Shown piece by piece: positions 1-8,625 of a DNA stretch of 64,000 bases. The DNA is from UBA5543 sp964464965 (GTDB taxonomy: Bacteria > Bacteroidota > Bacteroidia > Chitinophagales > Chitinophagaceae). How positions within the stretch are numbered: the stretch's first letter is position 1; every line of letters starts with the position of its first letter. The stretch spans positions 496,001-560,000 of the forward strand of contig CAYXHM010000001.1 of NCBI GenBank assembly GCA_964464965.1, read 5' to 3'. A program made the translations under genes and the position numbers. A model generated the notes under the pieces. The model saw only the letters and a list, made by a program, of their open reading frames with translations. It made no database searches and was not told the origin of the DNA.

Positions 1-234
1 TACAGGGCAGGTGTATTCCGCATGATATTCAGCGGCAAGGTCTTCGCGCATTTGCTTTATAGATACATGCCTGCCACGGGGAATATTACGTACATAACTA
101 TCCACTATTTCGGGCGTGGCTATCAGGAAGGTGTGTCCTGCAGGTATATCAGCAAAGTCTTTGTCGTTTACTTTTACCTCATGCTTCATGCCGGGCCTCA
201 TCTTTTCTGCCCAGGTTTTCTTACCGCTTTTCAT
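1..234 (-). CDS. MGMT-like (alkyltransferase-fold) protein, C-terminus cut off by window edge
   Basis: Only the first 78 codons are visible; the gene runs off the left edge. The start is the ATG at 234. The visible protein begins MKSGKKTWAEKM and contains a segment of the form IPRGRHVSIKQMREDLAAEY followed by a TCP triplet. This matches the small Bacteroidota 'MGMT family' proteins, in which a winged-helix DNA-binding-like domain carries PKG..I.xxxIR..LA and a CP dipeptide. Those proteins resemble O6-methylguanine-DNA methyltransferase, but I cannot see whether the active-site PCHR motif exists here. The DinB-like gene lies 7 nt upstream on the same strand, so the two are probably cotranscribed. 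Function is inferred from family resemblance only. Confidence 0.6.
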   Translation of the reverse strand, partial: MKSGKKTWAEKMRPGMKHEVKVNDKDFADIPAGHTFLIATPEIVDSYVRNIPRGRHVSIKQMREDLAAEYHAEYTCPV

Positions 235-241
235 ACACACT

Positions 242-733
242 TCATTTCATTACAAAGATATGGAAATCTGTACCCGGTATTTTGGTTACACCTGCCTGCC
301 GCAGCATTGTAACCAGTTGCCCGCGGTGATAGGTTGCGTGGTTGAAAGCCTGCAACAGGCATACATACACCGGCACTTTTGTATGCTGCCGCTTCAGGTT
401 ATAATATTGTACAACATGCGTAAAGGAATCATCGCTGAATTGTTTTTCTACAAACGTTTGTATTTTTTTAGAAACTTGTCCCCATTTCTTTACAGCTTCT
501 TCGAAATCCCCTTTGAACGTAGATTCCGCCCATACAGGCTGTTCTGCCAGGTGCAGCCTCTGCATCCAGATATCCTCGGCGCTCCACATATGGTACACCG
601 TTTTTCTTATAGATGGGAAACTGCTCTCTATAACCATATCCAACCGTCTTTCATCCAGTTGCAGCAGTGTTTCAATCATTAGCTTATTGGCCCATACATT
701 GTACCGGGCCAGTTGTAATAACATCTCTTTCAT
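242..733 (-). CDS. DinB family protein
   Basis: A 163-residue protein with the DinB/YfiT four-helix-bundle signature. It opens with MLLQLARYNVWANKLM, typical of DinB helix 1 (YN.WAN). A His lies in the YHMWSAEDIW segment, and a C-terminal FNHATYHRGQL segment supplies two more His; together these form the usual three-His metal site. DinB proteins are metal-dependent and several act as thiol S-transferases, but the substrate of this one cannot be told. The length is normal for the family and the ATG at 733 is the only sensible start. It heads a likely two-gene minus-strand unit with the MGMT-like gene 7 nt downstream. Confidence 0.85.
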   Translation of the reverse strand: MKEMLLQLARYNVWANKLMIETLLQLDERRLDMVIESSFPSIRKTVYHMWSAEDIWMQRLHLAEQPVWAESTFKGDFEEAVKKWGQVSKKIQTFVEKQFSDDSFTHVVQYYNLKRQHTKVPVYVCLLQAFNHATYHRGQLVTMLRQAGVTKIPGTDFHIFVMK

Positions 734-804
734 AACTTAAACAAATATGGCTTACCCTGTTGCTGAAAATACACTATTTCGTAACTTGCTGCAAACTTAT
801 ATTT

Positions 805-1368
805 ATGAGAAAGATACTACTTACCGCCTTATTAGCGATATCTGCGGCAGGTGTTTATGCACAGGGGGCAGATGCCGTGAAAGCATATATGGAATATGCC
901 ACGCCCGGCGAAATGCACAAAATGCTGGGTAAATACAATGGTAACTGGACCGCAGTTACAAAAATGTGGATGTCTCCGGGCATGGAGCCTTCTACCAGTT
1001 TTGCAGATGTAACCAACGATATGTATTATGGAGATCGATACCAAAAATCCATATTTAATGGCGATATGCAGGGGACGCCTTTCCAGGGAGAATCTGTAAC
1101 AGGCTATGATAACATAAAAAAAGTGTTTACCAATACATGGATAGATAATTATGCTACCGGTGTAATGTACAGCGAAGGCAAATGGGACGAGGCTACCAAA
1201 AGCGTCGAGTTCAAAGGTGAGGCGTCTGACCCTATGACACAATCCGCCACTCCTTTCCGCCAGGTGATGACTTTCCCTGACGAAAACAATTACTCTATGG
1301 TAATGTATGTGATGATGCAGGGCAAAGAGTATAAATCAATGGAAATTACATTTACCCGTAAAAAGTAA
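805..1368 (+). CDS. secreted DUF1579 family protein
   Basis: The start is the ATG at 805, which gives a clean signal peptide (MRKILLTALLAISAAGVYAQ, cleavage after residues 18-20); an in-frame upstream start at 760 would bury it. The mature part of about 168 residues contains the DUF1579 pattern: an early PGEMHKMLGKYNGNW segment, a PGMEP motif and repeated short beta-strands. The predicted product is exported to the periplasm or cell surface. DUF1579 proteins have a lipocalin-like beta fold and no established reaction. The gene is transcribed divergently from dinB and is followed by a strong hairpin terminator, so it is probably monocistronic. Confidence 0.8.
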   Translation: MRKILLTALLAISAAGVYAQGADAVKAYMEYATPGEMHKMLGKYNGNWTAVTKMWMSPGMEPSTSFADVTNDMYYGDRYQKSIFNGDMQGTPFQGESVTGYDNIKKVFTNTWIDNYATGVMYSEGKWDEATKSVEFKGEASDPMTQSATPFRQVMTFPDENNYSMVMYVMMQGKEYKSMEITFTRKK

Positions 1369-1391
1369 TATTAACGTATTTGACAGATAGA

Positions 1392-1418
1392 GGCAGCCTG
1401 CTGACAGGCTGCTTTTTT
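1392..1418 (+). terminator. rho-independent terminator
   Basis: An 8-bp perfect stem GCAGCCTG/CAGGCTGC with a CTGA tetraloop is followed by six T. It lies 24 nt after the DUF1579 stop codon. Its T-run sits in the spacer upstream of the next promoter. Confidence 0.9.
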
Positions 1419-1430
1419 ATTTAATAGCTG

Positions 1431-1438
1431 TACCTTTG
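1431..1438 (+). promoter_or_regulatory. Bacteroidota -7 promoter element (TACCTTTG)
   Basis: TACCTTTG is an exact match to the TAnnTTTG consensus of the Bacteroidota primary sigma factor, 20 nt before the ATG of the PLP enzyme gene. No clear -33 TTTG is present; the T-rich terminator tail occupies that place. Confidence 0.6.
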
Positions 1439-1458
1439 CGCACTAATTAAGTAGCGCA

Positions 1459-2682
1459 ATGAAACAACTGCATGATAAAGGTTTTGAAACTATTTGCGTA
1501 CATGGCGGGCATAAGACAGAAAGCAACCGCGCTCACCTCACCCCTATTTATGCATCCAGCACCTATACTTTTGATAGTGCGGAACAAGGCATAGATATTT
1601 TCCAGGGAAAAGAACAAGGATATATATACGGCAGGTTTGGCAACCCCACCATTAATGAGGCGGAGGAGAAGATAGCGATGATGGAGGCCTACAAGCTGAA
1701 CGATAGCCACGGCAACCCGCTGCAACTAAAAGCTATACTGCACGCATCGGGCATGGCAGCTATCACTACCATGCTGCTGAGTAACCTGAAAGCAGGTGAA
1801 AAAATCATTACCCACTATTCGTTATACGGCGGCACACAGGAACTGATAGACAAAGTATTGCCTGACTTGGGTATTGAGGCAATACTGGTTGACTTTCATA
1901 ATCCTGAAGCTGTGGAAAATGCCATAAAAGCTGATGAAAGCATCACGCTGATGTATATAGAAACTCCGGCCAACCCCACCCTGCAATGTATTGATATAGC
2001 ATCGCTGAGTACACTGGGAAAAACCTATGGGCTGACGGTATGTGCAGACAATACTTTTGCTACACCATACCTGCAACAACCTTTTAAATACGATGTGGAT
2101 TTCGTGATGCACAGCACCACAAAATTCCTGAACGGGCATGGCACCGCTGTAGGCGGAATACTGATAGGGCGCGACATAGAAAAAATGAACACCGTTGTTA
2201 CCAAAAAACACAGGCTGCTGGGTGCTAACTGCAACGCCTTTGAAGCTTACCTGCTTACCAATGGCCTGCGCACTTTCTGCCTCCGTATGGAGAAACATTG
2301 CAGCAATGCACAGAAAGTAGCGGAGTTTTTAAATGCGCATCTTGCAGTGAAACGTGTTAACTACCTGGGCCTGGATGACCACCCTGACTACCAGGTGGCA
2401 CAGGCGCAAATGAAACACCCTGGCGCGTTAATGAGCTTTGAGCTGAAAGGAGGATACGAAGCTGCGCTGACATTTATCAACAACCTGAAACTTTGTACGA
2501 ATGCGGTGTCGCTGGGCACATGTGACACATTGGTTTCGCACCCGGCATCTACCACGCACGTGGGTGTAAAACCGGAGGACAGGATCAAATTCGGCATAAC
2601 AGACGGGATGATACGCATGAGTGTGGGTATAGAAACTACTGAAGATATTATTGCCGATATAGAACAAAGCTTAAACATTTGA
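1459..2682 (+). CDS. trans-sulfuration PLP enzyme (cystathionine gamma-synthase/lyase type)
   Basis: A 407-residue Cys/Met-metabolism fold-I PLP enzyme. Visible landmarks are YGRFGNPT (residues 57-64, cofactor phosphate contact from the neighbouring subunit), a SLYGGT segment near 121-126 with the ring-stacking Tyr, Asp197 in CADNTF, and the Schiff-base lysine Lys222 in the STTKFLNGHG motif. Length is typical. It should cleave or replace the gamma substituent of homoserine/homocysteine derivatives or cystathionine in the cytoplasm. Methionine gamma-lyases usually have Cys after Tyr-Gly in the LYG segment; here it is Gly, so I do not call it MegL. An exact TAnnTTTG element lies just upstream. 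The thiolase gene begins 78 nt downstream without a visible terminator. Confidence 0.85.
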   Translation: MKQLHDKGFETICVHGGHKTESNRAHLTPIYASSTYTFDSAEQGIDIFQGKEQGYIYGRFGNPTINEAEEKIAMMEAYKLNDSHGNPLQLKAILHASGMAAITTMLLSNLKAGEKIITHYSLYGGTQELIDKVLPDLGIEAILVDFHNPEAVENAIKADESITLMYIETPANPTLQCIDIASLSTLGKTYGLTVCADNTFATPYLQQPFKYDVDFVMHSTTKFLNGHGTAVGGILIGRDIEKMNTVVTKKHRLLGANCNAFEAYLLTNGLRTFCLRMEKHCSNAQKVAEFLNAHLAVKRVNYLGLDDHPDYQVAQAQMKHPGALMSFELKGGYEAALTFINNLKLCTNAVSLGTCDTLVSHPASTTHVGVKPEDRIKFGITDGMIRMSVGIETTEDIIADIEQSLNI

Positions 2683-2759
2683 ACGGCCGAGATGGAAAGG
2701 AGAAAAGACATTACACAACTCACCTTTTTCGCATCTCAGAAAAAACGATAATAAAAATT

Positions 2760-3959
2760 ATGAAAGAAGTTTTTGTAATAGACGCTACCCGTACCGCTGT
2801 CGGTAAATACGGAGGTTCACTGAGCAGTGTACGACCGGACGATTTGCTGGCGCATGTCATCAGGTCGCTGGTAGAACGCAACCCTTCTATTGACGTGAAT
2901 GATGTAGAAGATGTAATAGCAGGCGCTGCTAACCAGGCCGGCGAAGACAACCGCGATGTGGCTCGTATGGCTGTATTGCTGGCAGGCTTGCCGGTAACAG
3001 TAGGTGGTAGTACTGTGAACCGTTTATGCGCATCAGGGTTACAGGCTATTATGGATGCATCGCGCGCTATAATGTGCGGCGATGGCGATATATATATAGC
3101 AGGTGGGGTTGAAAGCATGACACGTGCACCTTTTGTAATGGGCAAGTCTGACAAGGCTTTTGGCCGTGCCCCTGAAATATTTGACACGACACTCGGCTGG
3201 CGTTTTGTAAATAAAGCACTAAGTGCATTGCACCACCCATACAGTATGGGTGAAACTGCGGAGAATGTAGCCGAACGTTACAACGTAACCCGCGAAGCGC
3301 AGGACGCATTCGCACTGCGCAGCCAGCAACGTTACGCAGCAGCAAAAGCAGCCGGTAAATTTGCAGATGAGATAACCCCCATAACTATTGACCTGGGCAA
3401 AGGCAAGACGATGGTGTTTGAGCATGATGAGCATGCACGTGAAACAACAATAGAGGCGTTGGCAGGTTTAAAGCCTGCATTCAAAAAAGACGGTACAGTA
3501 ACAGCAGGCAATGCAGCAGGCATAAACGATGGCGCCGCAGCTATGCTGTTAGCATCTGCCGATGCGGTGAAGAAATACAACCTGAAACCAATAGCAAAAA
3601 TAATAAGCATGGCTGTAGCCGGTGTTGACCCTGCAGTTATGGGCATAGGCCCTATACCGGCTACGCAAAAAGCTTTGAAGCGTGCAGGGCTGCAAGCTTC
3701 AGATCTTGACCTGATTGAACTGAACGAGGCCTTTGCAGCACAGGGCATACCTTGCATGCAGGAGCTGGGCCTGCCTGAAGAGAAAGTGAATGTGAACGGT
3801 GGCGCTATAGCTATAGGTCATCCACTGGGTTGCAGTGGTGTACGCATATCCACCACGTTGCTGCACGAGATGAAGAAACGTGGGGCCAAATACGGCCTGG
3901 CTACTATGTGTGTAGGTGTAGGACAGGGCGCTGCAATTATTTATGAGAACGTTACTTAA
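2760..3959 (+). CDS. acetyl-CoA C-acyltransferase, PcaF/3-oxoadipyl-CoA-thiolase-like
   Basis: A 399-residue type II thiolase. The start is the ATG at 2760, because the protein then opens with the canonical MKEVFVIDATRTAVGKYGG; the longer reading frame adds unrelated residues. The nucleophile is Cys90 in the NRLCASG motif. The C-terminal GHPLGCSG carries the catalytic His and MCVGVGQG the second catalytic Cys. Sequence around GAANQAGEDNRDVARM resembles the PcaF/PaaJ branch annotated as 3-oxoadipyl-CoA thiolase in Bacteroidota, but no other beta-ketoadipate gene is visible, so general 3-ketoacyl-CoA thiolysis in fatty-acid or aromatic degradation is equally possible. A strong terminator follows. 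Confidence 0.85.
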   Translation: MKEVFVIDATRTAVGKYGGSLSSVRPDDLLAHVIRSLVERNPSIDVNDVEDVIAGAANQAGEDNRDVARMAVLLAGLPVTVGGSTVNRLCASGLQAIMDASRAIMCGDGDIYIAGGVESMTRAPFVMGKSDKAFGRAPEIFDTTLGWRFVNKALSALHHPYSMGETAENVAERYNVTREAQDAFALRSQQRYAAAKAAGKFADEITPITIDLGKGKTMVFEHDEHARETTIEALAGLKPAFKKDGTVTAGNAAGINDGAAAMLLASADAVKKYNLKPIAKIISMAVAGVDPAVMGIGPIPATQKALKRAGLQASDLDLIELNEAFAAQGIPCMQELGLPEEKVNVNGGAIAIGHPLGCSGVRISTTLLHEMKKRGAKYGLATMCVGVGQGAAIIYENVT

Positions 3960-3985
3960 ACATTATACAGTATTCATATTTGCCG

Positions 3986-4021
3986 ACAGCCGTGAATAGC
4001 GCCAGCGTTCACGGCTGTTTT
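3986..4021 (+). terminator. rho-independent terminator of the thiolase gene
   Basis: An 11-bp perfect stem, ACAGCCGTGAA (3986-3996) with TTCACGGCTGT (4008-4018), and a short T-run. It lies 27 nt after the thiolase stop codon. Confidence 0.85.
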
Positions 4022-4024
4022 ATG

Positions 4025-4032
4025 TACTTTTG
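4025..4032 (+). promoter_or_regulatory. -7 promoter element (TACTTTTG)
   Basis: An exact TAnnTTTG match 24 nt before the ATG of the DUF2490 gene, directly behind the preceding terminator. Confidence 0.55.
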
Positions 4033-4055
4033 CAACTACTCCAACCACTTAAAGA

Positions 4056-4823
4056 ATGAGAATGCCCATTAAGTATCTGCTTACCGCATCTATATGTTCA
4101 ATATTAGCATTGCCGGCAGCAGCAAATAATAATACAACCGAGGGCAATGTAAATACATGGTCTCTGCTACTGAACAGGTTTTATCTTTCTGATAAATTCA
4201 CATTTACCAACGAGATACATGAACGCTCAGGTGCATTCCTGAAAGACCAGTCAACATTCATTATACGCCCATCTATAGATTTTGCATTAAATAAAGACAT
4301 AGAACTATCTGTCGGGTATTCTTTTCTGCATTTCACCCCTTATGAACCATATACGCTGGCAATATCCCGCAATGAACATAATATATGGGAGCAGGCCATG
4401 CTCAAATCGAAAGTGGGCAATGTGACTGTACAGCACCGGTTCAGGTTTGAGCACCGGTTTTTGCAAACAATAAAAAAAGAAACCCTTACAGAAGATTATT
4501 ACCTGGATGGCTATACTTATTCCAACCGTTTCCGTTACAGGCTGATAGTGATGTTTGACATCCTGAAACTGAACGATAAAAAACACAGCATATTTTTTCA
4601 TGGCTTTGATGAATTGTGGATCAACCAGGCAGATAATATGATGCCTACATCTTATGCGCGCAACTGGATATATACCGGCCTGGGCTATAAATTCAATAGG
4701 GATTTCAATATTCAACTGGGCCATATGCGCCAGCAGGATAAAATCAATGATAATACCTTTATATCATCATCTATAATTCAGCTATCAGTTTTTAAAAACT
4801 TTACGTTATATAACAGGAAGTAA
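4056..4823 (+). CDS. DUF2490 family outer-membrane beta-barrel protein
   Basis: A 255-residue protein with an N-terminal signal peptide (hydrophobic stretch about residues 5-22 ending PAAANN). The rest is alternating aromatic/polar strands, consistent with a small outer-membrane barrel: WSLLLNRFYLSDKFTFTNE at the start, repeated RFRFEHRFL and YSNRFRYRL strands, and a terminal strand LSVFKNFTLYNRK. The HRFRFEHR segment and the overall layout fit DUF2490, whose members have no established substrate. It is preceded by a promoter element and followed after 35 nt by the ACMSD-like gene, so the two may be cotranscribed. Confidence 0.7.
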   Translation: MRMPIKYLLTASICSILALPAAANNNTTEGNVNTWSLLLNRFYLSDKFTFTNEIHERSGAFLKDQSTFIIRPSIDFALNKDIELSVGYSFLHFTPYEPYTLAISRNEHNIWEQAMLKSKVGNVTVQHRFRFEHRFLQTIKKETLTEDYYLDGYTYSNRFRYRLIVMFDILKLNDKKHSIFFHGFDELWINQADNMMPTSYARNWIYTGLGYKFNRDFNIQLGHMRQQDKINDNTFISSSIIQLSVFKNFTLYNRK

Positions 4824-4858
4824 AATGATGTTGCAGTCTTATATTTCACGCTAAAATT

Positions 4859-5878
4859 TTGACTTTGAAAAAGATAGATATACATACGCACATAATGCCG
4901 GAGCATATACCCGACTGGTTTAAGAAATTCGGTTACGGAGATTTTATCCATCTTGAACACCACAAGCCTTGCTGTGCACGTATGATAAAGGGTGATAAGT
5001 TTTTTCGCGAAGTGGAGGAAAACTGCTGGAGTCCCGATGCCCGTACCAAAGAAATGGATATGACGGAAGTAGGTGTCCAGGTACTGTCAACCATTCCTGT
5101 TTTATTTAACTACTGGGCTAAACCTGAACATGGACTGGAAACATCCCGTTTTTTTAACGACCATATAGCGCAATGTGTTGATCATCATCCTACCCGCTTT
5201 GCAGGCATAGGCACCGTGCCCCTGCAGGATGTTGATATGGCCATAAAAGAAATGGAGCGTTGTGTAAAAGAACTAAAAATGCCAGGGCTGGAAATTGGCT
5301 CCAACATTAATCAAAAGAATCTTGGCGACCCTTACTTTGCACCCTTTTGGGAAGCTGCTGAAGAACTTGGCTGCGCGTTGTTCGTTCACCCCTGGGAGAT
5401 GATGGGTGAAGAACACATTACCAAATACTGGCTGCCCTGGCTGGTGGGTATGCCAGCCGAAACAGCACGCGCCATCAGTTCTATGATATTCGCCGGTATC
5501 TTTGAAAAACACCCTGCGCTACGTGTAGCATTTGCACACGCTGGCGGTAGTTTTCCTTTTACCATCGGCAGGATAGAGCATGGCTTTAACGTACGTCCCG
5601 ACTTGTGCGCTATAGACAATAATGTAAACCCGCGCGAGTACCTGGGAAAATTCTGGATAGACGCATTGACGCATGATGACAAAGCGCTGCAGTATGTGGT
5701 AGATGTAATGGGAACAGACAAAGTATGTATGGGCAGCGATTATCCTTTCCCGCTTGGTGAACATCATCCCGGACAACTTATTGAAAGCATAGATAGTTTT
5801 TCACAACAAGTAAAAGATAAATTACTGTACGAAAATGCCCTGCAATGGATGGGTATTGACGGTGCACAGTTCAAATAA
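4859..5878 (+). CDS. amidohydrolase, ACMSD type (2-amino-3-carboxymuconate-6-semialdehyde decarboxylase)
   Basis: A 339-residue TIM-barrel amidohydrolase. It starts with TTG at 4859; no ATG precedes the conserved N-terminus KIDIHTHIMP, whose HxH pair provides two metal ligands. Other landmarks are a His in the ALFVHPWEMMG segment, the AFAHAGGSFPFTIGRI segment, and the C-terminal metal-ligand Asp in MGSDYPFPLGE. This combination is characteristic of ACMSD, which diverts the kynurenine pathway from quinolinate/NAD synthesis toward picolinate or glutaryl-CoA. No other tryptophan-catabolism genes are visible, so the exact substrate is inferred. It follows DUF2490 by 35 nt. Confidence 0.8.
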   Translation: MTLKKIDIHTHIMPEHIPDWFKKFGYGDFIHLEHHKPCCARMIKGDKFFREVEENCWSPDARTKEMDMTEVGVQVLSTIPVLFNYWAKPEHGLETSRFFNDHIAQCVDHHPTRFAGIGTVPLQDVDMAIKEMERCVKELKMPGLEIGSNINQKNLGDPYFAPFWEAAEELGCALFVHPWEMMGEEHITKYWLPWLVGMPAETARAISSMIFAGIFEKHPALRVAFAHAGGSFPFTIGRIEHGFNVRPDLCAIDNNVNPREYLGKFWIDALTHDDKALQYVVDVMGTDKVCMGSDYPFPLGEHHPGQLIESIDSFSQQVKDKLLYENALQWMGIDGAQFK

Positions 5879-5882
5879 AAAT

Positions 5883-5934
5883 AAGAAAGCCCCTTGCTTT
5901 TACTGTTATACAACACTAAGCTAAGGGGATTCTT
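5883..5934. terminator. weak hairpin between convergent genes
   Basis: Two stacked stems, AAGAA/TTCTT and CCCCTT/AAGGGG, enclose a large loop between the ACMSD stop and the convergent TonB-type gene. There is no strong T-run, so termination activity is uncertain. Confidence 0.35.
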
Positions 5935-5996
5935 ACAGCACCTGTAAACACAGGTATACTTTTCCATTTGGTTAGGATATGCGAAAGCGTTCTTGT

Positions 5997-8432
5997 CTAT
6001 CCGTTGCCGGCGCGGTTTTTTTCATCTTCAGCACCACCACTGTGCCGGCGTGCAGGTTGCAGCTTAGTATTGCCAAACCTGTAGCTGAAGGATATACTTG
6101 CCTGTCTTGTTTCACGGTTCACTATAAAATCTTCCCTGTAAGCGTTATATACAGACGTGGCTCGGGGCGGCGATGTCCAGAATAAATCCTGTACATTAAG
6201 GCGTAGTGTACCCTTTTCTTTCATGATTGTTTTCTGCAGGCCCAGGTTAAGTGCCCACATGGGTTTCAAATCCATGAAACCGTATATCTGTCGCGATTGG
6301 TACCAACCACCGGCTTCTGCCCTGAATCCCCGGGGCAAGGTAAAATTGTTATTAATATTTAATTGGTATGCGGGTGCGCCATTGCTCAGGCTGGTGTTCG
6401 CAATAAAACCTGTATAGTGTGCATAGTATAGGGTCGCATTCGTTGTATTACTCCACCATTTTGTTATTTGAAATGGATAGGCGCAACTCAATGAATAGTA
6501 ATCCATCCTGGCCAGGTTTTTATTTATCTGCACGGTGATAGAGTCTTCTGTATCGCTCGGTTGTATTACCTCTGTTATGTTATCATTTGTAACACTATAG
6601 CTAATCATAGTAAGAAATTTCTTTTTGAATGTATGCGACAACTCTGCGGCATACGTAAGTGATGGGCGCAGGTAAGGGTAGCCCGCCCTGTAGGTTGTAT
6701 TATCTATAAAATACTTAAAGGGGTTCAGTTGCTGGTAGTTGGGGCGCTCTATGCGCCTGCTCAGGGTCACGCCAAGGTCATGTTGCTCACCCAGTTTACG
6801 CTGCACGGCAAAGCTGGGAAACAGTTGTGTGTAGCTTGTCAGGTAAGTACTGTCCAGCGTTATCTGTTCTGCTGTTACATTTGTATTTTCTACTCTAAGC
6901 CCTATTTGGGTGCTCCACTTATCCCATTCTTTGTTCATGTTCAGGTAGCCTGCATTAATGTTCTCTTTGTATATAAAGTGATTACTTCGTTTTACATCCA
7001 GGGCAAAATCGCCGGTTGTTTTATCATAGAAAAGCGGTTCATTGTCAGATGTTACATAGCTTGATTTAATACCTGCATCAAATTTCATCTTCTCATTCAC
7101 AGGGTGGGTATAGTCTGCTTTTACAGAGCGTATTTGTGTAATACCGGCAAGGTAGCTGCGCATAAAATAGTCAGGCTGGTATTTATTCCCATCCGGCCTT
7201 GTATATACCGTTTCAAAGTTCTGGTTAGACTGGCTCCAGTAGCGGGCGTAATCTGCATCCACACTCAGTTGTTTACCCGCGTCGTTAAATCTTTTTCGCA
7301 GGTTAGCATTGGCAGAGTAATTGTAATAGTCCTGCCTGTGGTCGCCCAGTGTATTGAAGTAATAGATCACATCGTTATTACCATCCATTGCCCGCGACGT
7401 ATTGGTCGCCTCCTGGTTGAAACCGGTGGTGCCTGCTGTTGCAGCTATCCCAACAATCGTTTTATCATCCAGGCTGTAGTCCATGCCTATTGTACCACTA
7501 TGGTTGTTCATAGGCATTTTCATAAAGTTATCCTGTACATAAGAAAACTGTAAAGCATCGTTATTGCCATAAAACTTCCTGTCCAGCTTCAGGTGATTGA
7601 ACCACCATCTTCTTGAAAAATTATAGCTAATGTAACTGCTTATCTTCTTGTTTCTGTAATTCAGGTTAGCGCCTGCATTGTATTTTGGATATACCCCTTG
7701 AGCATAAGAAGCATTTACACTACCATTTACGCCCATCTTCTGGTCGCGCCTGGTAATGATGTTGATGATACCTGCCGTACCCGCAGCATCATAACGTGCA
7801 CCGGGGTTGCTTATTACTTCAATCTGTTTTACCTGGTTAGATGGCATAGCCCTCAGCATATTCGCAAGGTCTGCGCCTGATACCGCCATCTGCTTACCGT
7901 CTATCATTACATTTACGCCTTGCTTCCCCTTTATACTGATATTGTCATTCTGGTCAACATTCACCCCTGGCGAGCGGCCCAGTATTTCCATGGCAGATGA
8001 CCCTGTATTGATAATACTGTTTTCTACATTCACCACTACTTTATCAGCATGTATTTCTATCAGTGGTTTTTGCGAACGTACAGTCACCTCTTTCAGCTTA
8101 TTATTCTTTGCGTCAAGTTTAACGGTTTGTAAAATAACATCCTCATCTGCTACCCTTATCTTTTCCGAACTATAGGGAGTATAACCTAATGCAGTTATTT
8201 TCAAAAGGTATTCACCATCAGTTATTTCAGTAAAAGTAAAAGCACCGGTTTCATCGCTAAGCTCTGATTTTACCAGTGCATTATCGCTTGCCTTCAACAG
8301 TATTATACTGGCGGTAGCTACAGCAGCGCCGTCCGCATCTGCCACTTTGCCTGTAAGATTATGCCCCTTTGCAATAAAGGAAAGGTTGAACAGTGTAAAA
8401 AGCAATGCGAAAGTTAACAAACGATGGTTCAT
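5997..8432 (-). CDS. TonB-dependent receptor-like outer membrane beta-barrel protein
   Basis: About 811 residues when started from the ATG at 8432 (a TTG two codons upstream is less likely). Order of parts: signal peptide; carboxypeptidase-regulatory-like beta-sandwich (about 26-105, LTGKVADADGAAV...); plug domain (about 110-225) with GSSAMEILGRSPGVNVDQ and ending in PGARYDAAGTAGIINI; then a barrel of the 'outer membrane protein beta-barrel family' type to the C-terminal aromatic strand ISFSYRFGNTKL. A polar tail of about 20 residues follows that strand, which is unusual for a barrel terminus. The cargo is unknown. It is divergent from the propeller histidine kinase, with a 193-bp shared upstream region. 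Confidence 0.85.
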   Translation of the reverse strand: MNHRLLTFALLFTLFNLSFIAKGHNLTGKVADADGAAVATASIILLKASDNALVKSELSDETGAFTFTEITDGEYLLKITALGYTPYSSEKIRVADEDVILQTVKLDAKNNKLKEVTVRSQKPLIEIHADKVVVNVENSIINTGSSAMEILGRSPGVNVDQNDNISIKGKQGVNVMIDGKQMAVSGADLANMLRAMPSNQVKQIEVISNPGARYDAAGTAGIINIITRRDQKMGVNGSVNASYAQGVYPKYNAGANLNYRNKKISSYISYNFSRRWWFNHLKLDRKFYGNNDALQFSYVQDNFMKMPMNNHSGTIGMDYSLDDKTIVGIAATAGTTGFNQEATNTSRAMDGNNDVIYYFNTLGDHRQDYYNYSANANLRKRFNDAGKQLSVDADYARYWSQSNQNFETVYTRPDGNKYQPDYFMRSYLAGITQIRSVKADYTHPVNEKMKFDAGIKSSYVTSDNEPLFYDKTTGDFALDVKRSNHFIYKENINAGYLNMNKEWDKWSTQIGLRVENTNVTAEQITLDSTYLTSYTQLFPSFAVQRKLGEQHDLGVTLSRRIERPNYQQLNPFKYFIDNTTYRAGYPYLRPSLTYAAELSHTFKKKFLTMISYSVTNDNITEVIQPSDTEDSITVQINKNLARMDYYSLSCAYPFQITKWWSNTTNATLYYAHYTGFIANTSLSNGAPAYQLNINNNFTLPRGFRAEAGGWYQSRQIYGFMDLKPMWALNLGLQKTIMKEKGTLRLNVQDLFWTSPPRATSVYNAYREDFIVNRETRQASISFSYRFGNTKLQPARRHSGGAEDEKNRAGNG

Positions 8433-8625
8433 CTTCAATACCTTTTATGTGATTCAAAAGTAATCTTGTCCATCATCAACGTTATACCCCGCAATGGGGG
8501 ATTTGCATTTTTTGGCATCACTCATTTAGGGGGAATTTTCAACGGTATGATATTTTTTTGTCTTGTATGGTAAAGGATAGCAGTTTATGAATGGCATTAA
8601 AAACGTAATTTCACTTGAGGGATTT

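Noticed and set aside
1459..2682. Naming the PLP enzyme methionine gamma-lyase
   Set aside because: The Cys usually found after Tyr-Gly in that family's active site is Gly here, so only the broader trans-sulfuration class is supported.
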